64,000 bases of DNA from Balanoglossus misakiensis (GCA_040954595.2 CM082586.2:6634001-6698000); one strand, 5' to 3'; positions 11,300 to 24,070 are shown, numbered from the stretch's first letter. Notes: a model not told the origin generated them from the sequence alone. Numbers and translations are program-made.

Positions 11300-13057
11300 A
11301 ACTCTAAGACCGCGTCTGTCATATTCTTATAAGCTATGAACAAGAGAAATTACTAGATGCACCCTAAGTGTACAATGAGGGTTTGTGGCAATAATACACA
11401 TGATGACAACATATAAAACTTGATTACATTCTTTATTTCAACACAAAGACAACACATTTTGAAGCCATCCAATGCAAAATAACATACAGACATGTAAACT
11501 ACAGAGAACAATAAGGATCTACTTTCGGTTATTTGTTGATAATCAATCAACAGACAAGTCCTAGCACACAATTTGATTGCACTATTTACAAAGGAAAGAC
11601 TTGCCCATTTAAAGCACCATCATGCTACAGTTCCAGGTACACAGTCGCATTTATTTGTACCAATGTCAAATGCATTACTTTGTCCTTGCACAAAGTCAAG
11701 TGCATTACAGTAATTCTACACATGCCAGGGATCAAGTGAATTAATATGTACTTCAATTTAAACGATTTTTTTCCAGTTGCAGCACATTTTACCAGTCTGC
11801 ACGGCATACGACAGATCATTCCTGTCCATCAATACAGTCCAGGAATGGTATACTATTACGTACTGGTGATGAAGAAACCACTTATAGATAAAATCACATG
11901 ATAATGTAATTCATGAATATACTGTAGTCTGTAATTTGGAAGAATACATCCTGGGATATCCCATGAATGAAAATTTACACGCGTGACTCTCTATTCCTAC
12001 TTTCCTGAATTTTAACATGATAAATATTTTGAAAGCCAAGACACAGATAGAGGTGTTTAGCTTGTTCGCTGCATTAAAATTAATCAAATCTGCATTATGA
12101 ATTTTTAACAGTGGATAGTCTAGTAGCTAATGCAGTTATTTGCTCACACATTTGATTTGGTGTACATTGCTCAAATCAGTTAAATTTTAAGTTTTATTTT
12201 TGAGCTGTAGTACTAACTTAAACTTACTCTGTGGAAATTGGCACAAGTTTGTAAGACTCAATCAGTGTGCCTTGGTTGCAAAACTTGGCATGGAATAAAT
12301 ACTACATCTAACTTCTTCATCAGCTCAATTTGGCCCAATCAAATTCACTTGGCAAATTCATTAAATAAAATAATTTGATATTCATGACTCCCAATACTTT
12401 CTTCGTCAGCAGTAAATATTTTCTTTCATCAAAAAATAATATTGTCTTTTTCAAAATAAGTACATTTCAAGAAAATTAATCTTGATATATTGAGTATGGC
12501 TATGAGAGGATATGTACTCTAAAAATCGTAGGGTTATATTTCAGCCGGAAAATGCATCTTGGTAATTATCATAGTAATTACAATTAAATTACTCTCAAAG
12601 ATGTATTACCTGAAATTCATCCGCAATATACATGAAGCTATATCTGTACAGAAACATTTAATCTTACATTTGATAATTTGTAACTCAAAGCCCGGCCACA
12701 GCAGAAAGTTTAGATCTAACCAATCACAGATTTTCACTTGGGTAGCCATGCAAAAAGGGGTGCTACCATCACATGGTTATTATAAGACTTACACAAGCCA
12801 TTCTAACTATATCTGGGCATATGTAAATTAGAGGTGACTATTCAGGTACTAAACCCCATTCATCAACAGATTTGTACTCATTATGGAGAAAGAATACTGC
12901 AGTCCCTGAATATCTGATACACGAGTGTCCCCCCTCACTGGTGTAGTAGAGTCCAATCTCACTGTATGTAATGCTACGGTTGGACCTTTACACTTGGAAA
13001 TAGGGATAAAAAAACAAATGTCACTTGGGTACATAGATGTATCTTTGAATAATAGAC
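11300..13057. other. Intergenic: MED30 3' region to the syntabulin-like 3' end
   Basis: AT-rich, no convincing exon. A MITE relic lies at 12690-12840. The rest is likely 3' UTR of one or both convergent genes and spacer. Confidence 0.5.
12690..12840. mobile_element. Diverged relative of the 20492-20673 MITE
   Basis: Shares the CTAACCAATCACAGATTTTC core and the CATATGTAAATTAGAGGTGA end (complement of the other copy's start region). One terminus is decayed. Confidence 0.6.
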
Positions 13058-15286
13058 CTATTTTCTCTTTTTCTTCAGTGCCTCGACAATTGCTCGTCGC
13101 TGCACTTCAGTGTAGTCCAATATTGACAGTAGAGCACTGAGATTAGCCATCGGTTGTCGGTCGATCAGGTAATAGTACACAGTGCTGCGTACCAGCTGAA
13201 TGACAGCCTCCGGGTCGCTGTTGATCTGCCATCCCTGGCTGTAGATCTCGTGCCTCCTGGTCTCCTTCAGCTTCTCCAGCTCCTCCTCCGTCTTGTCCAG
13301 CTTCTTCAGCAGCCCCTTGTACGCCTTGTTCTGCGGATTCTTCGCCGCCTCCACGAGCATGTTCTCCTCCATCTCCATCTCCTGCGCCATCTGTCCCTTC
13401 CGGTACATCTCCAGGTACCTGTCCTGGTGCACCTGTTCTTTGTCCTCGAATTCCTTCTTCATCCGGGCGATGACGCCTTCCAGTTCCGCGATGGTTTCCC
13501 GGTTTCCATCGGCGATCTTCCCAGCGTCCTCTAGTTTCCCGATCGCAAGATTTTTGTCATCGTCTGCTTTCTGTCATTCACAGAAGAGAAAAAAAGTTTA
13601 AAATCTGTTAGGCATATGCACAGATGCCATTCATAATATTGCATTGATAAAAAGGAAACAAACTTGAAATTAACTGCTATTTTCAGCATTTGCCTGTACA
13701 TGTATATAAAACTCTAAGGTGACACACTGTAGTAATATATGTGACAATTTTCATTGACTATGGCCAGCACATGCCTGCTAATTTTTGTATGTTTACAGTA
13801 TATCACTGCCTACCTGTACTACTTCTTGCAGTTTTGCAATCTCTCCTGCATGCCTTTCTTTCAGCTGTCCCATGTCGTAATCATGAAGTTCCTGCATTTC
13901 ACAGATGGTGTGGTCCTTCTCGATGGACAAGAACTCGATCTGTTGCTCCGATTCTTCCGTCAGGTACTGTATCTCAATGTCTCTCTCCCTCACGAGCTGT
14001 TGCAGCTCTCGGATCTGTCGGTTCAGTTCCTTGACTTGTTTCTCTTTCTGCTGCAAAGGGGTGAGGTACTTTTCTCCCGGAGTGGAGCTGTATGGATTCG
14101 GGTCGACGTCGTAGGTGAATTTCAATTTCGTCAGGTCTGTCGGAGATTCGCGTTTCGTCGATCCTTTCCCGTTGGGCATCTTCAGAGATACTTCGTTCTG
14201 TTTCGCTGGGTTTATTCTGCTTTGTCCTTCCGAGTCTCTCTGCAGGACATTTGCCTTCGCTGGTGTCAGACCGTATTTGTAACGCGAGGCGGCAAACAGC
14301 TTCTTGGCCATCACACTCTTCTGGGCGTTGGTCAGTTTCTCGTGATCCTTCTCGAAGACAACCCAGTCCGGCTTGGCGTCTGGGGATTTAACAGTCCTGG
14401 ATGAATCAGCGCCGTTCGACAGCTTTTCTGGACTGCTTTCAGCGTTGCCCGTACCGAGATAATTCAACTTGCTTTTCCTATTAATGTGTGGGTTTTGCAT
14501 TTTGCCGTCGCTGTGTGGGATGCAGTCCCTGTGGTAGTTTTTCGGAGGTTTCATTTCTTGGTGCTCGAAGGAGGGATGGCGATGCTTCATTCCTTTTGAT
14601 TGGTCGTCGTTCGCACTGTAGCGCCTTGCCTTCACGCCCCCGTTGCTCCTTTGTGGCGGAGTTCCATGTTCATCGAAGACACACTCTCCTTCAAGTCCAA
14701 GCTCTGTGTTGTACGCGGCTCCCTTCAGGTCGTACAAACTGCTGTGTTTCTTGGGAAGACTCTGGCCGTGGGCGGGCGAGGCCACCGGGGTGGTCGACTG
14801 AGAGGGCATCTGGATGGCCTTGCTGTTGGTCAGCACGCACTCCGAGGCGGACTTCTGCAGGTCGGTCTGCATCCAGGCGTCTGCGTTCCGGCAGTCCACT
14901 TCCGGGAAATGATTCCGGGCGACGCCGGCAGAGTTCTCAACACTGTCGTCCTCTTCACAATGAGCAGGAGCATCCTCGGAAACGGTGGTGTCTTCACCAC
15001 CGTGGAAATGACCCGTCACCACGGCAACTCCATCAGCGGCATCGGACACAAGAGCACCTGTAATCAGGTCATTATTCTCAGTTTTCTCAAGACTGTCTGT
15101 AGAGTGTGTCGGGGATGAAAGCAAAGTTTTATCACCACTCCCATTTTTTCCACCCTTGGAATCATCGCCATGACATTCTGAAGTCAAGTTCAGATCTGGC
15201 CGGCATCCATTGACAGCTGAATCATTTGTTGAGAGTTCATTATGGTTATTTAGTTCGTCACAAACTAAGGCATCAGTGGTTGCCAT
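13058..15286 (-). CDS. Syntaphilin/syntabulin-like coiled-coil protein with GRIP-like C-terminus
   Basis: Two coding exons, 15286-13814 and 13570-13058, join in phase 0 to about 661 residues. Residues 1 to about 390 are low complexity and polar. A YLTPLQQKE block then opens a long coiled coil; this block is the signature of the syntaphilin/syntabulin family, kinesin-linked adaptors that anchor or move mitochondria and presynaptic cargo in neurons. I see no C-terminal membrane anchor, unlike vertebrate SNPH and SYBU. The last ~50 residues (DPEAVIQLVRSTVYYYLID onward) are instead helical and spaced like a GRIP or GRAB Golgin domain. The ATG at 15286 is preceded by an in-frame stop at 15310-15308. 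A 5' UTR exon is predicted near 19.7 kb, and an upstream ATG frame overlaps the start. The alternative is an unnamed Golgin-type adaptor. Confidence 0.7.
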
Positions 15287-15425
15287 AGTAACAGTACTGG
15301 TGGCCAACTATCATTGATGCTGGTCCCTAATGTTATTGGAGTGAAGTCGAGCTCTACTCGTCAGCTCACTTGTTTACAGCTGGTCTAAGAATTCCACGTT
15401 TCTTGTGCAGAAGTCAATGTACAAC
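15287..15425 (-). other. Predicted 5' UTR part of exon 2 of the syntabulin-like gene, with overlapping upstream ORF
   Basis: A T-rich acceptor ending in CAG at about 15426 leads into this leader and on into the coding exon. An upstream ATG at 15315 opens a 13-codon frame ending with a TGA that overlaps the main ATG region in another frame. Such overlapping upstream ORFs usually lower main-frame translation; that effect here is inference. Confidence 0.45.
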
Positions 15426-15751
15426 TCTGAAAAAAAATGCAAAGTGTCAATTAATTAAAATCTTGAAGATACAAGACCTCCAAGCAACTGTTATTTCTGA
15501 ATGAACCATGTACATGGACTAGTGTGTTTCATTTGCAGGTGATGATGTATGTTAAACCTGGCCAGACATTGCACTGGGCCCAGCTGACCTATCTCAGGTA
15601 GGATATAGCATAATTGTGACTTGGTTATATCCTAATCGATTGTTCAGAATGACTGAACATGGTGCTGTTCAGGGTAATTTGGCATACTAAAGCTGTAAGT
15701 TGGAGACTAGATGCTTGGTTTCTTGGTTTATACACTCTGGTACCTTGAAAC

Positions 15752-15934
15752 TACAGTCAAACCTGTGTTAGTGACCACCTCTATATAGTGACCACCTCTA
15801 TATAGTGGCCACTTAGTTACAGTCCCTGTACAATTTACATGTGTATAAATTAACCTGTCTATAAAGACCACCTGTCTATAAAGGCCAGTTTGGTAAAGTC
15901 CCTTGACTGGTCACTATAGACAGGTTTGACTGTA
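15752..15934. mobile_element. MITE, TACAGTCAAACCTGT family, copy 1
   Basis: A 183-bp element between TACAGTCAAACCTGTG and CAGGTTTGACTGTA, in the long 5' UTR intron of the syntabulin-like gene. The interior repeats GACCACCTCTATATAGTG. Confidence 0.85.
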
Positions 15935-18900
15935 GATACAAATGTAGGTTGTTAGTATGAAAATCACTTTACCTTGGACAATATTACTAGATGATCCTGT
16001 AACCATCACAGTTGAAAGTCAATATGCGCTCTAAGACTATTGCTCTAGAATTTACACATGCACTGAAATTTACACAGGTACATACATAAAACTAGCTTGC
16101 CAATAGTAGCTGCATGCCAAAGACACATTTACAATATGGTGAGAGTGCCAGCCAATATTACACATGGATGCGAATTATCCATAGAAATGTAAATAGCTTT
16201 TTGAATGATGTGTGAAGGTCAAGTCCAAACAGGTATGTAGAAAAAATATACAGGTTGCAATCTGACAATAGACTGTCAGGAAATGACTATCACCAACTTT
16301 ACAGTTACTGGAGCATTGACTTAACCAAAATCTGTGTGTATATAGTTTTTGCCTGACAACAGAACAATTCTGTAGATTCTGGAATGAAGATTCAATTGAC
16401 GACCATACCTGTGACAGTTCTGAGTACGTGTACCTAACATCTTACATACAGGAATTGTGGGTATGATCACCACAGTAAACCAATGTTTACTGGCATGAAT
16501 TTTCTCTGATGAAATGGTTACATGGATGCAATGCTGATGGTGAATTTATCACTGTGATCTGAAAATAGAGGTCACTGAAGTCTAGTAAAAAGAAAAGTCT
16601 GAGTTGATCATATCTGACACTCACATGAATTGAATCACCAGCAGCAATAGCTAAGATCATCTTATTTGCATGAGATATTATCAGCTAGACCATCATGTCT
16701 CTCTGTGCCGAATATTCTCAAGGGAGAGCCTTAAATAATGAACTGTCCCAAGTCTGTCACCATAGCAACCCTCAGCAGGGCGATCTATCCATATATACGT
16801 CATGATAAAACAGATACATATGAAATAAAAATTTATGTTGAATTCCTTATTGTGGGTCACTTGACTTTTGGAGGGTCCAAGTTCACTGCTAGTGCTAATT
16901 TTATCTCTCCACAACTTCTGAAATGTTACCTGCATAAAAATGGATCAATCTGTCCTGGTTTCAGTATTCCAAGTCTGCAGTGCATAATTTGTACCTGGCA
17001 TGCTCCTATATAATCTTAACTGTTTTATCACAATGCAAATGTTTCACTGTGATTTTCCTGAAGGGAAAATATCCATATGGAAAGCATATTGATGCACTGA
17101 AATTTTATGTTATTATAATACACATAAAAAAAAGTTTCTATTTTTAATTTCATATCAGATTTAGATGATCCCGCCTGTTGTACATTCTATATCATGGCTC
17201 AGCACTGTATGACTGATACTTCCAATATATAAAATGGGAAAATAAATTTTCTCCAGTGTAATTTATAAAAACACATTCACACATACACTATGCATTAGCA
17301 TGTACTTTACAGAAAAATGGGAATGATCAATTCACAAAGTCATAATGAGATAACGTGACCCAATTCCCCATGGTTCTTGCTGATGTCGATGTCCACTCTA
17401 CATACACTGTGGGTGATCAATACAGCAAGGTTCAGTCTATAATATTATGATATTCTATTTTGATAATTTGTGACATCCTGCAAAATGTGCTGTGTCAACT
17501 ATACTCTAGGAACATGACCTGTGACCTGCATTGCCATGCCAACACATCTGTAGGATTAAAATTTGTAATTCGACTCAATTGTTTTCGGGGAAGTCATTTC
17601 CATTGTCAGTGAGATTTATTTGTTAACAGTCTTTACAATGCTTGAATAAACACTCTTGGTATTTCGTCAACATTAATTCCTTTTTAGAGAAAGCGATTAT
17701 ACTGGGTCCCATATTTTTGTCTAATTTACATACATAGATCATTCGCATGTTTTTGAGCTGGGTGAATGAACTGCAAAGACCACTCCCAAATTTATTAATA
17801 TCATTTTAAGTTTTTTTTTCTGAAATAGTACACATGTATGTGCAATATATAACATTTATTTGTCTCACAAATTTAATTTTTACCATATATTCACTTGATA
17901 CTTAACTTATTGGAAAAAAATAATAATTTTGAACCGACAGGTGATCATATAATCTGAAATGTGATACCCACCATATTAATTTCATTTTTGTCTGCATTCA
18001 TATATTATTATTAATTCATGCATGGCTATTCTTTCTGTACTATTCACATTTGCTGTATGCCTGTCTTTTTCTTTTAAGTCATTAGTTTTCTGACGTGGCA
18101 ACATTCCTGTCAAATACTGACGTCTACGATCACGTCATTAAAACTGAGAATAGTAATGATAAGTTATGAAGCAAACATCAAGAGTGATAATCAGCCCCAG
18201 AGGAATTATGTTGACTATAAAATATGTCATCACCATCAAGTCATTTTTAGTACTACCGGGCAAAATAAAATAATTGGATCTTAGACATTTAAAATGTTGA
18301 CTTTTAAACAGGTTTAATTTTCTGGGGCAATACTTTAATATGACATATAGACTGAAACCAGAATGAATTTAATATTTTACATTTATCAAATATTAATACT
18401 GAAGCCATCTGTCATTGATTTTTAAGTTGTCATTTTATCAATAATCTCAAAAATAGAACTGTCAGTTTATGATGTTTGTTACCGTTTCCTGGAAACAGAT
18501 TTAGGACATCATGTCAAGCCACTGACAGACTGGAAAATTCTTCATATACATTGATATTATGGGAATTATTACGCTATGGGATCACTGATAGTCATGTTTG
18601 AGAAATTCAAAATATAATGTACTTGTAATGAAGCTTATGAAATAAACAGAAAGAACAAAATTAGTTCTTTTTTAAATCTTAAAATGTCGTTTTAAAGATT
18701 ATCAATAGTATAATTCTTAAATATTATTCATAAAGTTTGAGGATCTAAAATTATGTTTGAAAAAATAATTTGCCATTTTTGTAGTGTGAGATAGAGAGCA
18801 TGTCATGTACAAGTAATCGTATTTTCTTCCGAAATTCAAATATTTGCAGTCTCTCAATTTTCACCAGACTGTTTGCCTTAAGGATCATGAATGTATCTCA

Positions 18901-19689
18901 ATAATGTACACGTATTTAAAATCAAAACATTCAAACACGGCGTTTATCCAGAATCGAAGATGTCATGATTTCTGGTGAATCGAACTCTCACTTACATAAT
19001 TCAAGTGTGATATTGAGTCGTCTGAAATCTGCTGGTATTCGGGCAAATAGTCAAATAATGAGATCAAATGGATGTCATAATCACCCCAAATCCTGAACAC
19101 TGAAACACTGACAAATCTGTTGACCTCATATTCAATTCAGTCTGAACTATCACTATGCTGTTCCCAGTATATGCCACAGATATATACTGACCATTTCTTT
19201 AATGAGAAGAGATAGAGACTTTTTTCTTGAGTTTGAATGCGGAGTAATATTCGTGATAAAACAGGAAATGGACACCCAACATCGTCATGGCGAAATACTC
19301 AATCGCACTTCAGCACATCTGCCATCATTAAACAGCTATTTTTTAACTATAAAATTGCCATGCTTTAAAAAAATAAAATATTCCTCTTTTTGCTTTAAAA
19401 CTCATGTGGCATCTTGTAACTGCAAAGCTATTGTATAAAATGAGTCATGACATTGCATTATAATCATATTGTAATATTCAGAAATCATGTCCTAGTTTCC
19501 AAAATACATTTTAGATTAACCGACTTACAACTTTATAAGGTATCTAATCTCTCACAGTTTTACAGTTGTACTGTATAATTCCATTTTCAAGTGAACCGAA
19601 GGTTTCTAAATCGCACACTTGATAATGATGCGGCTCTAAAGGTTTCAGGAAAACCGCTTTGACATATCACGTTTGTCTGTTCCACTTAC
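15935..19689. other. Long AT-rich stretch, probably 5' UTR intron of the syntabulin-like gene
   Basis: No exon-like frames with matching splice sites and no recognisable repeats by eye. The length and position fit a regulatory first intron. Confidence 0.45.
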
Positions 19690-19840
19690 CTGAGAGAAAC
19701 GGGAAAACAGCGATCAATGATTTCTCACGAATTGTCGACTAAACAGACACAAAAAACATGCATCGGCAGCTTCATCAGATCTTGGCATTGACGCTGTTAT
19801 TTTGGGGGGAGCCTCCAGCGAATTGACACATGGCAGTCGT
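19690..19840 (-). other. Predicted noncoding first exon of the syntabulin-like gene
   Basis: On the minus strand a strong donor (CAG|GTAAGTGG) follows position 19690. It pairs with the acceptor at 15426 across an intron of about 4.3 kb. The 5' boundary is not determined and the value given is approximate. Confidence 0.4.
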
Positions 19841-20491
19841 GGGATTACAGAGATCGATCGCTCTGGGCTGAGTGATGTGCAAGTCGGTCGCGATCGCATT
19901 ATGAATATGCAGATGAGGCAGGCACGTATATGCTGGCACTGTTTGAAATATACACGGGTGAGCTTCTTGGAGTTACGTGGGTGAATAACGTAGGTGTGCT
20001 TGAATACGTGCAGGAAATGTGCTCCGATGAATTATAGGCAGTTTTAAGATTTCAATCTATAATTTTAATAGGCGAAAATGTAATTTTAACACTTTTTATG
20101 CAAAGGCAAATAGATCCTGTCGATGAGAATTATGCTTAAAAATTAAATGAAGCTAGCTCTTAGCATCTTTTCTTGGAAAGTCATAATTTTGAGTTAACAG
20201 ACCACATTTGCTGACATCACAGAGGCAAAACAAGGAGTTTCCTTCTACAGATACAATTTCCATCCTGTACCCGCCCGTCTCAGAATGGAACAGTCCATGT
20301 ATAGTACAGGTAGCACTGTCTGTTTGGCTACATAATTGTGATAATAGGGGTTGTAATTGGATTAATTTGAATTAGCATGACCTGGTGATTAGTAGACCAA
20401 TTAGCCAAGTAATTAAAATGACCTTTATCAGAGAGACAGGATGATCACCTGAAAAACAGACTTTTAACAGATGCAGTGATTGTTTTATAAA

Positions 20492-20673
20492 TTAAAGGTA
20501 TACGGTCACCTCCAATTTACATATCGCCAAATATGGCTGAAATGGCGTATTTGAGTGTTCTAAAGAACGCTTTATTTTCGCGTGTGCCACCCACTGAAAA
20601 TCTGTGATTGGTTAGATCTCGATTTACCATGGTAACTGTGGCTAAATTTGTATAGGTGACCGTATACCTTTAA
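20492..20673. mobile_element. MITE with perfect 20-bp inverted repeats and TTAA ends
   Basis: A 182-bp element bounded by TTAAAGGTATACGGTCACCT and its exact reverse complement. The TTAA at each end would fit a piggyBac-like target duplication. The interior (CTGTGATTGGTTAGATCTC region) recurs in diverged form at about 12690-12840 on the opposite strand. Confidence 0.85.
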
Positions 20674-21174
20674 AATCTCTCCATGTTCTTATAAGAAAAA
20701 TGTTTCTCATTCTCCAAAAACTTTCACTGGCATTGTTACATACCTGTAACAAGTGCAATAAACAAACCGTCCTCTTATTTTTTACAGGATAGGGTATCCA
20801 ATTCCCTTCCCCAGCTAAAAGTTTGGAAGTACCGGTAATAAATCGTGCAAAATTTGAGGCTTGAACTGTCAATCAGCGCCTGCGTCGCGCCACCATGGGA
20901 ACTAGATTCCTTTTGTTTTATAGCTGAACGTGACCGCGACCTATATTGATGAGGGCGTGATACACGTTAGTGAGCACTGGTATTTTGTCTCTCTGAGACA
21001 GCTTGCTAATATTTAACACAATTCACAATTTAACAGAACAATTATGTGATTTAGTTTTTTAAGGTAAAACAATTCCCTTTAGTTCACGGGGCGCATATTA
21101 GAGGAACAGTTATTGATAATTGACGTCACAATCTTACTCAGGTCAGGTCAACGAAACTAACAAGGGATAGTTCA

Positions 21175-23246
21175 ATGTTGTCAGTTGCATGTCCCAGCAA
21201 AGGAGCTATGGCCTGGGTATCACGCACTTTCGTGAACTTTGCCCGTCGAAGTCAATGCACAGTCAGACCAAGAGCTATGCATTCATCAGCAAACGAAGGT
21301 AAAGTAAAACCAAGCATTCAAGTTCAACATATGTACGCCTATTTGCGATTTCTGTATTTCTTAGTTGTGACAGTTTATGTTCGGTGTGTATACATTATAG
21401 CAGACGCACGCATACGCGCATGTAAAAATAGCTGACGCCAAGACTCAATTAGTTTTCATTCAGTGTACTCAGGGAGTGATTTCAATGGAATTAATTGTAT
21501 TTTAGATAGTTTTCATTCAGTGTACTCAGGGAGTGATTTCAATGGAATGAATTGTATTTTAGATCCAACTGTTGTGACAGAAAAGAGGGGGAAAGTCTTC
21601 CTCATCGGGATCAACAGACCCCGAGTCAGAAATTGTGTGAATTTAGAAACAGGAGTCCAGCTTCTAGACGCATTCAAGCGTTTTGACCAAGATGAAGATG
21701 CCTTGGTTGCTGTGTTCCATGGCAAAGGTACTAAGTCAATCCAAGTATAAAGCTATCAGCCATTTACAACGACCGGTTTTATCTTATTGGCCACCACCAG
21801 CTGTCAAAAGTACACTCCACCTTTACTCTATAGCAAATATTATGTATATAACATGCATTTTCAACAGTCAAATTGGGTCAATGTCTTTTAAATTGATCTT
21901 TCATGAATTTAAATCACAGCAAGATTTATTTTCTTGTTTCTATTCCCTTGCCTCAGGTGGTTGTTTTTGTGCTGGATTTGATCTCAAACAGTTGGCGTCA
22001 GGAAAATCCTTACAAGGATCAGAAATTGAGATAGAGTACGCCCCAATGGTGAGATGTGTGACATTCTTAACCCCAAAATGATTAACGCGTATCCCTAATA
22101 CGTTGTCATGACACCTGAAAGGCTAAAGAACTGAGCAGTCCTTTCAATCAGCTGTTTTGCTCAACTCGGACTTGGTCAATCACTCATAGAAGTCACAGAT
22201 TATTTCTCTAAGTCAACAGCTGTAAACTGTTTCTCGGTAGGGTCCCTCTAAGACACTATTCAGCAAACCGATCATTGGTGCTATCGACGGCTACGCTGTT
22301 GCTGGTGGACTGGAGTTGGCGTTGATTTGCGACATGAGAGTGGTTGAAGAGAGTGCAATCATGGGTGTCTTCTGCCGAAGATTTGGTGATAATAGTTTTC
22401 CAGATTTTTTTGTGCAACGATCAGCAAACATATAGTTCTTCAAAATGTTCTTGTACATGGGATCAGATTATCAAGTGTTAAACAAAAATTCAAAGCCGCT
22501 GCATTTTTTATGTTGTATACAAAATGCAAGTAGTCTGATCAATTTCTTTACATTTTATACTGTTTTTGGCTGTTTAATAATGTTTCATTCCTCCCTCTGA
22601 AAAACAGGGGTGCCACTCCTAGACGGCGGCACTGTGAGATTGCAGAAGCTGATTGGTCTATCCAGGGCTATGGACATGACCTTGACAGGGAGACCAGTGA
22701 AGGCACAGGAAGCTTTGCAGTTTGGTCTGGCCAATAGAGTGGTGCCAGACGGCACTGGTAAGTTTTGAAGCCATCTTCAGACATTTTGAAATTCTGTATA
22801 ATGATTTTGATAGCTGTCACATTATCAGAGTATGGTAGACTGTTCTCACTTTGGATGCATTTGAAAACTTGTTTTATTAGCCGTTTTGAGCTCACATGTT
22901 CATACGTATAATCTGACAATGTACCACTTTCTGTACATTGTATCTGGCAAATTATGCAAATCTGTAAATGAATTATGCATGTAATTCATGTAAACCTTCC
23001 ACAGCTCTGGACGAAGCCATCAAATTAGCCAATGAGATCGCGTCATTCCCACAAGAGTGCATGAGAGCCGACCGACGGGCAGCCTACTACGCCGCCTACG
23101 ACAGCAAGTCGTACGAAGACGCCATGAAATTCGAACACGAGAACGGATTTCCGATCATCATGAAGGAATCCGTGAAGGGAGCCGGTCGATTTGCCGGCGG
23201 TGTCGGCCGATCTGGATCTTTCGACGCATTCAAAAGTAAACTGTGA
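21175..23246 (+). CDS. Enoyl-CoA hydratase/isomerase (crotonase) family protein, probably mitochondrial
   Basis: Six exons, 21175-21298, 21563-21727, 21957-22048, 22241-22385, 22608-22757 and 23005-23246, join to 305 residues. The N-terminus is rich in Arg, Ser and Ala with no acidic residues for about 40 positions, which fits a mitochondrial targeting peptide; an inner ATG at 21208 (MAWVSRTFV) has the better start context. The crotonase fold is clear: [14 protein letters not shown] is the oxyanion-hole loop, [14 protein letters not shown] holds the first catalytic Glu (GGLE), and [17 protein letters not shown] follows. The second catalytic Glu of classical hydratases falls in GVFCRRFG and is absent, so plain 2-enoyl-CoA hydration is doubtful. 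This motif is typical of the EchA-like, carnitinyl-CoA-dehydratase-like branch common in bacteria. The substrate is unknown. The gene runs tail to tail with TCP1. Confidence 0.9.
21451..21564 (+). repeat. 57-bp tandem duplication carrying a duplicated 3' splice site
   Basis: Two copies of a 57-bp unit, 21451-21507 and 21508-21564, nearly identical by eye, sit at the intron 1/exon 2 boundary of the crotonase gene. Each ends in TATTTTAG|AT, so each carries an acceptor. The second acceptor defines exon 2. Using the first would insert 19 codons in frame with no stop. Confidence 0.9.
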
Positions 23247-23519
23247 TCAAGCTGAGTTATAAAGCGAGAGGAACTGTACGGATGGGAGAATGTAGTTAAC
23301 ACAGCAGCTGAATGTAAAATTAACCAACACATGTCAGTCTTACGATATTTCATGTATAAATGTACTGCTTGAAAAAATCCTCTTTCTACTTAACTTTGCT
23401 CAGTTGAGAAATACAACTGGTGCTCAAGAGAGACAATGTAGTGGGTATGGAAGTTCTTTTTACAAATTGATAATTGAAAATGAACCAGTCTAGGCAACTC
23501 AGATTTACTGCAAAAGAAA

Positions 23520-23542
23520 TTTATTACACAGGAAAATAATAA
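23520..23542. terminator. Back-to-back poly(A) signals of the crotonase and TCP1 genes
   Basis: A minus-strand AATAAA at 23525-23520 lies about 550 nt after the TCP1 stop. A plus-strand AATAAA at about 23537 lies about 290 nt after the crotonase stop. If both are used, the two 3' UTRs overlap by a few tens of bases. The hexamers are seen; cleavage sites are not known. Confidence 0.5.
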
Positions 23543-24070
23543 AAAAAGATAACTTGGATGCGAAGACTGCTTTGTGAAGACATGAACATTTCACCTTACA
23601 CACTGAACTGACACATATAACATTAAATTGACAGAGGGAATCTCGTAGAACCTGTCAGTTTATAATTTTCCAAGTAAATTTCCAACTTCATTTTAGTTGG
23701 ACCTATTTGTTTTTTTAATGCCTAATTGTTTCCAAACTAGATCCCTCAGCATAAATATTTCATGCTCGTAAATTCCACCAAACTGGTGTATACATATTAA
23801 TTTCCAAACAGGAAGAAGGGGATGTTGTCGTACACTTTTGTTTAATGCTAGGTGGGCCTTTTGGGAAGTTCTGACTCCTCAGTGATGTACAAAATTGAAA
23901 TGCCATCTAAAACTACAACTACAGTGTAAATCACAGCAAAGGGACGAACAGTCACACATATACGCTGTAACCCCACATAACAGAATGGTATCTGCCATTC
24001 AGCCACTGAAGTATAATTTATACCATTTCTATAGAGGTAAGTAGAGGATAAACTTGGGAGGGGCTCCTGC

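Noticed and set aside
14488-15118. Plus-strand frames of 172-191 codons
   Set aside because: They are antisense to the first coding exon of the syntabulin-like gene and have no recognisable features.
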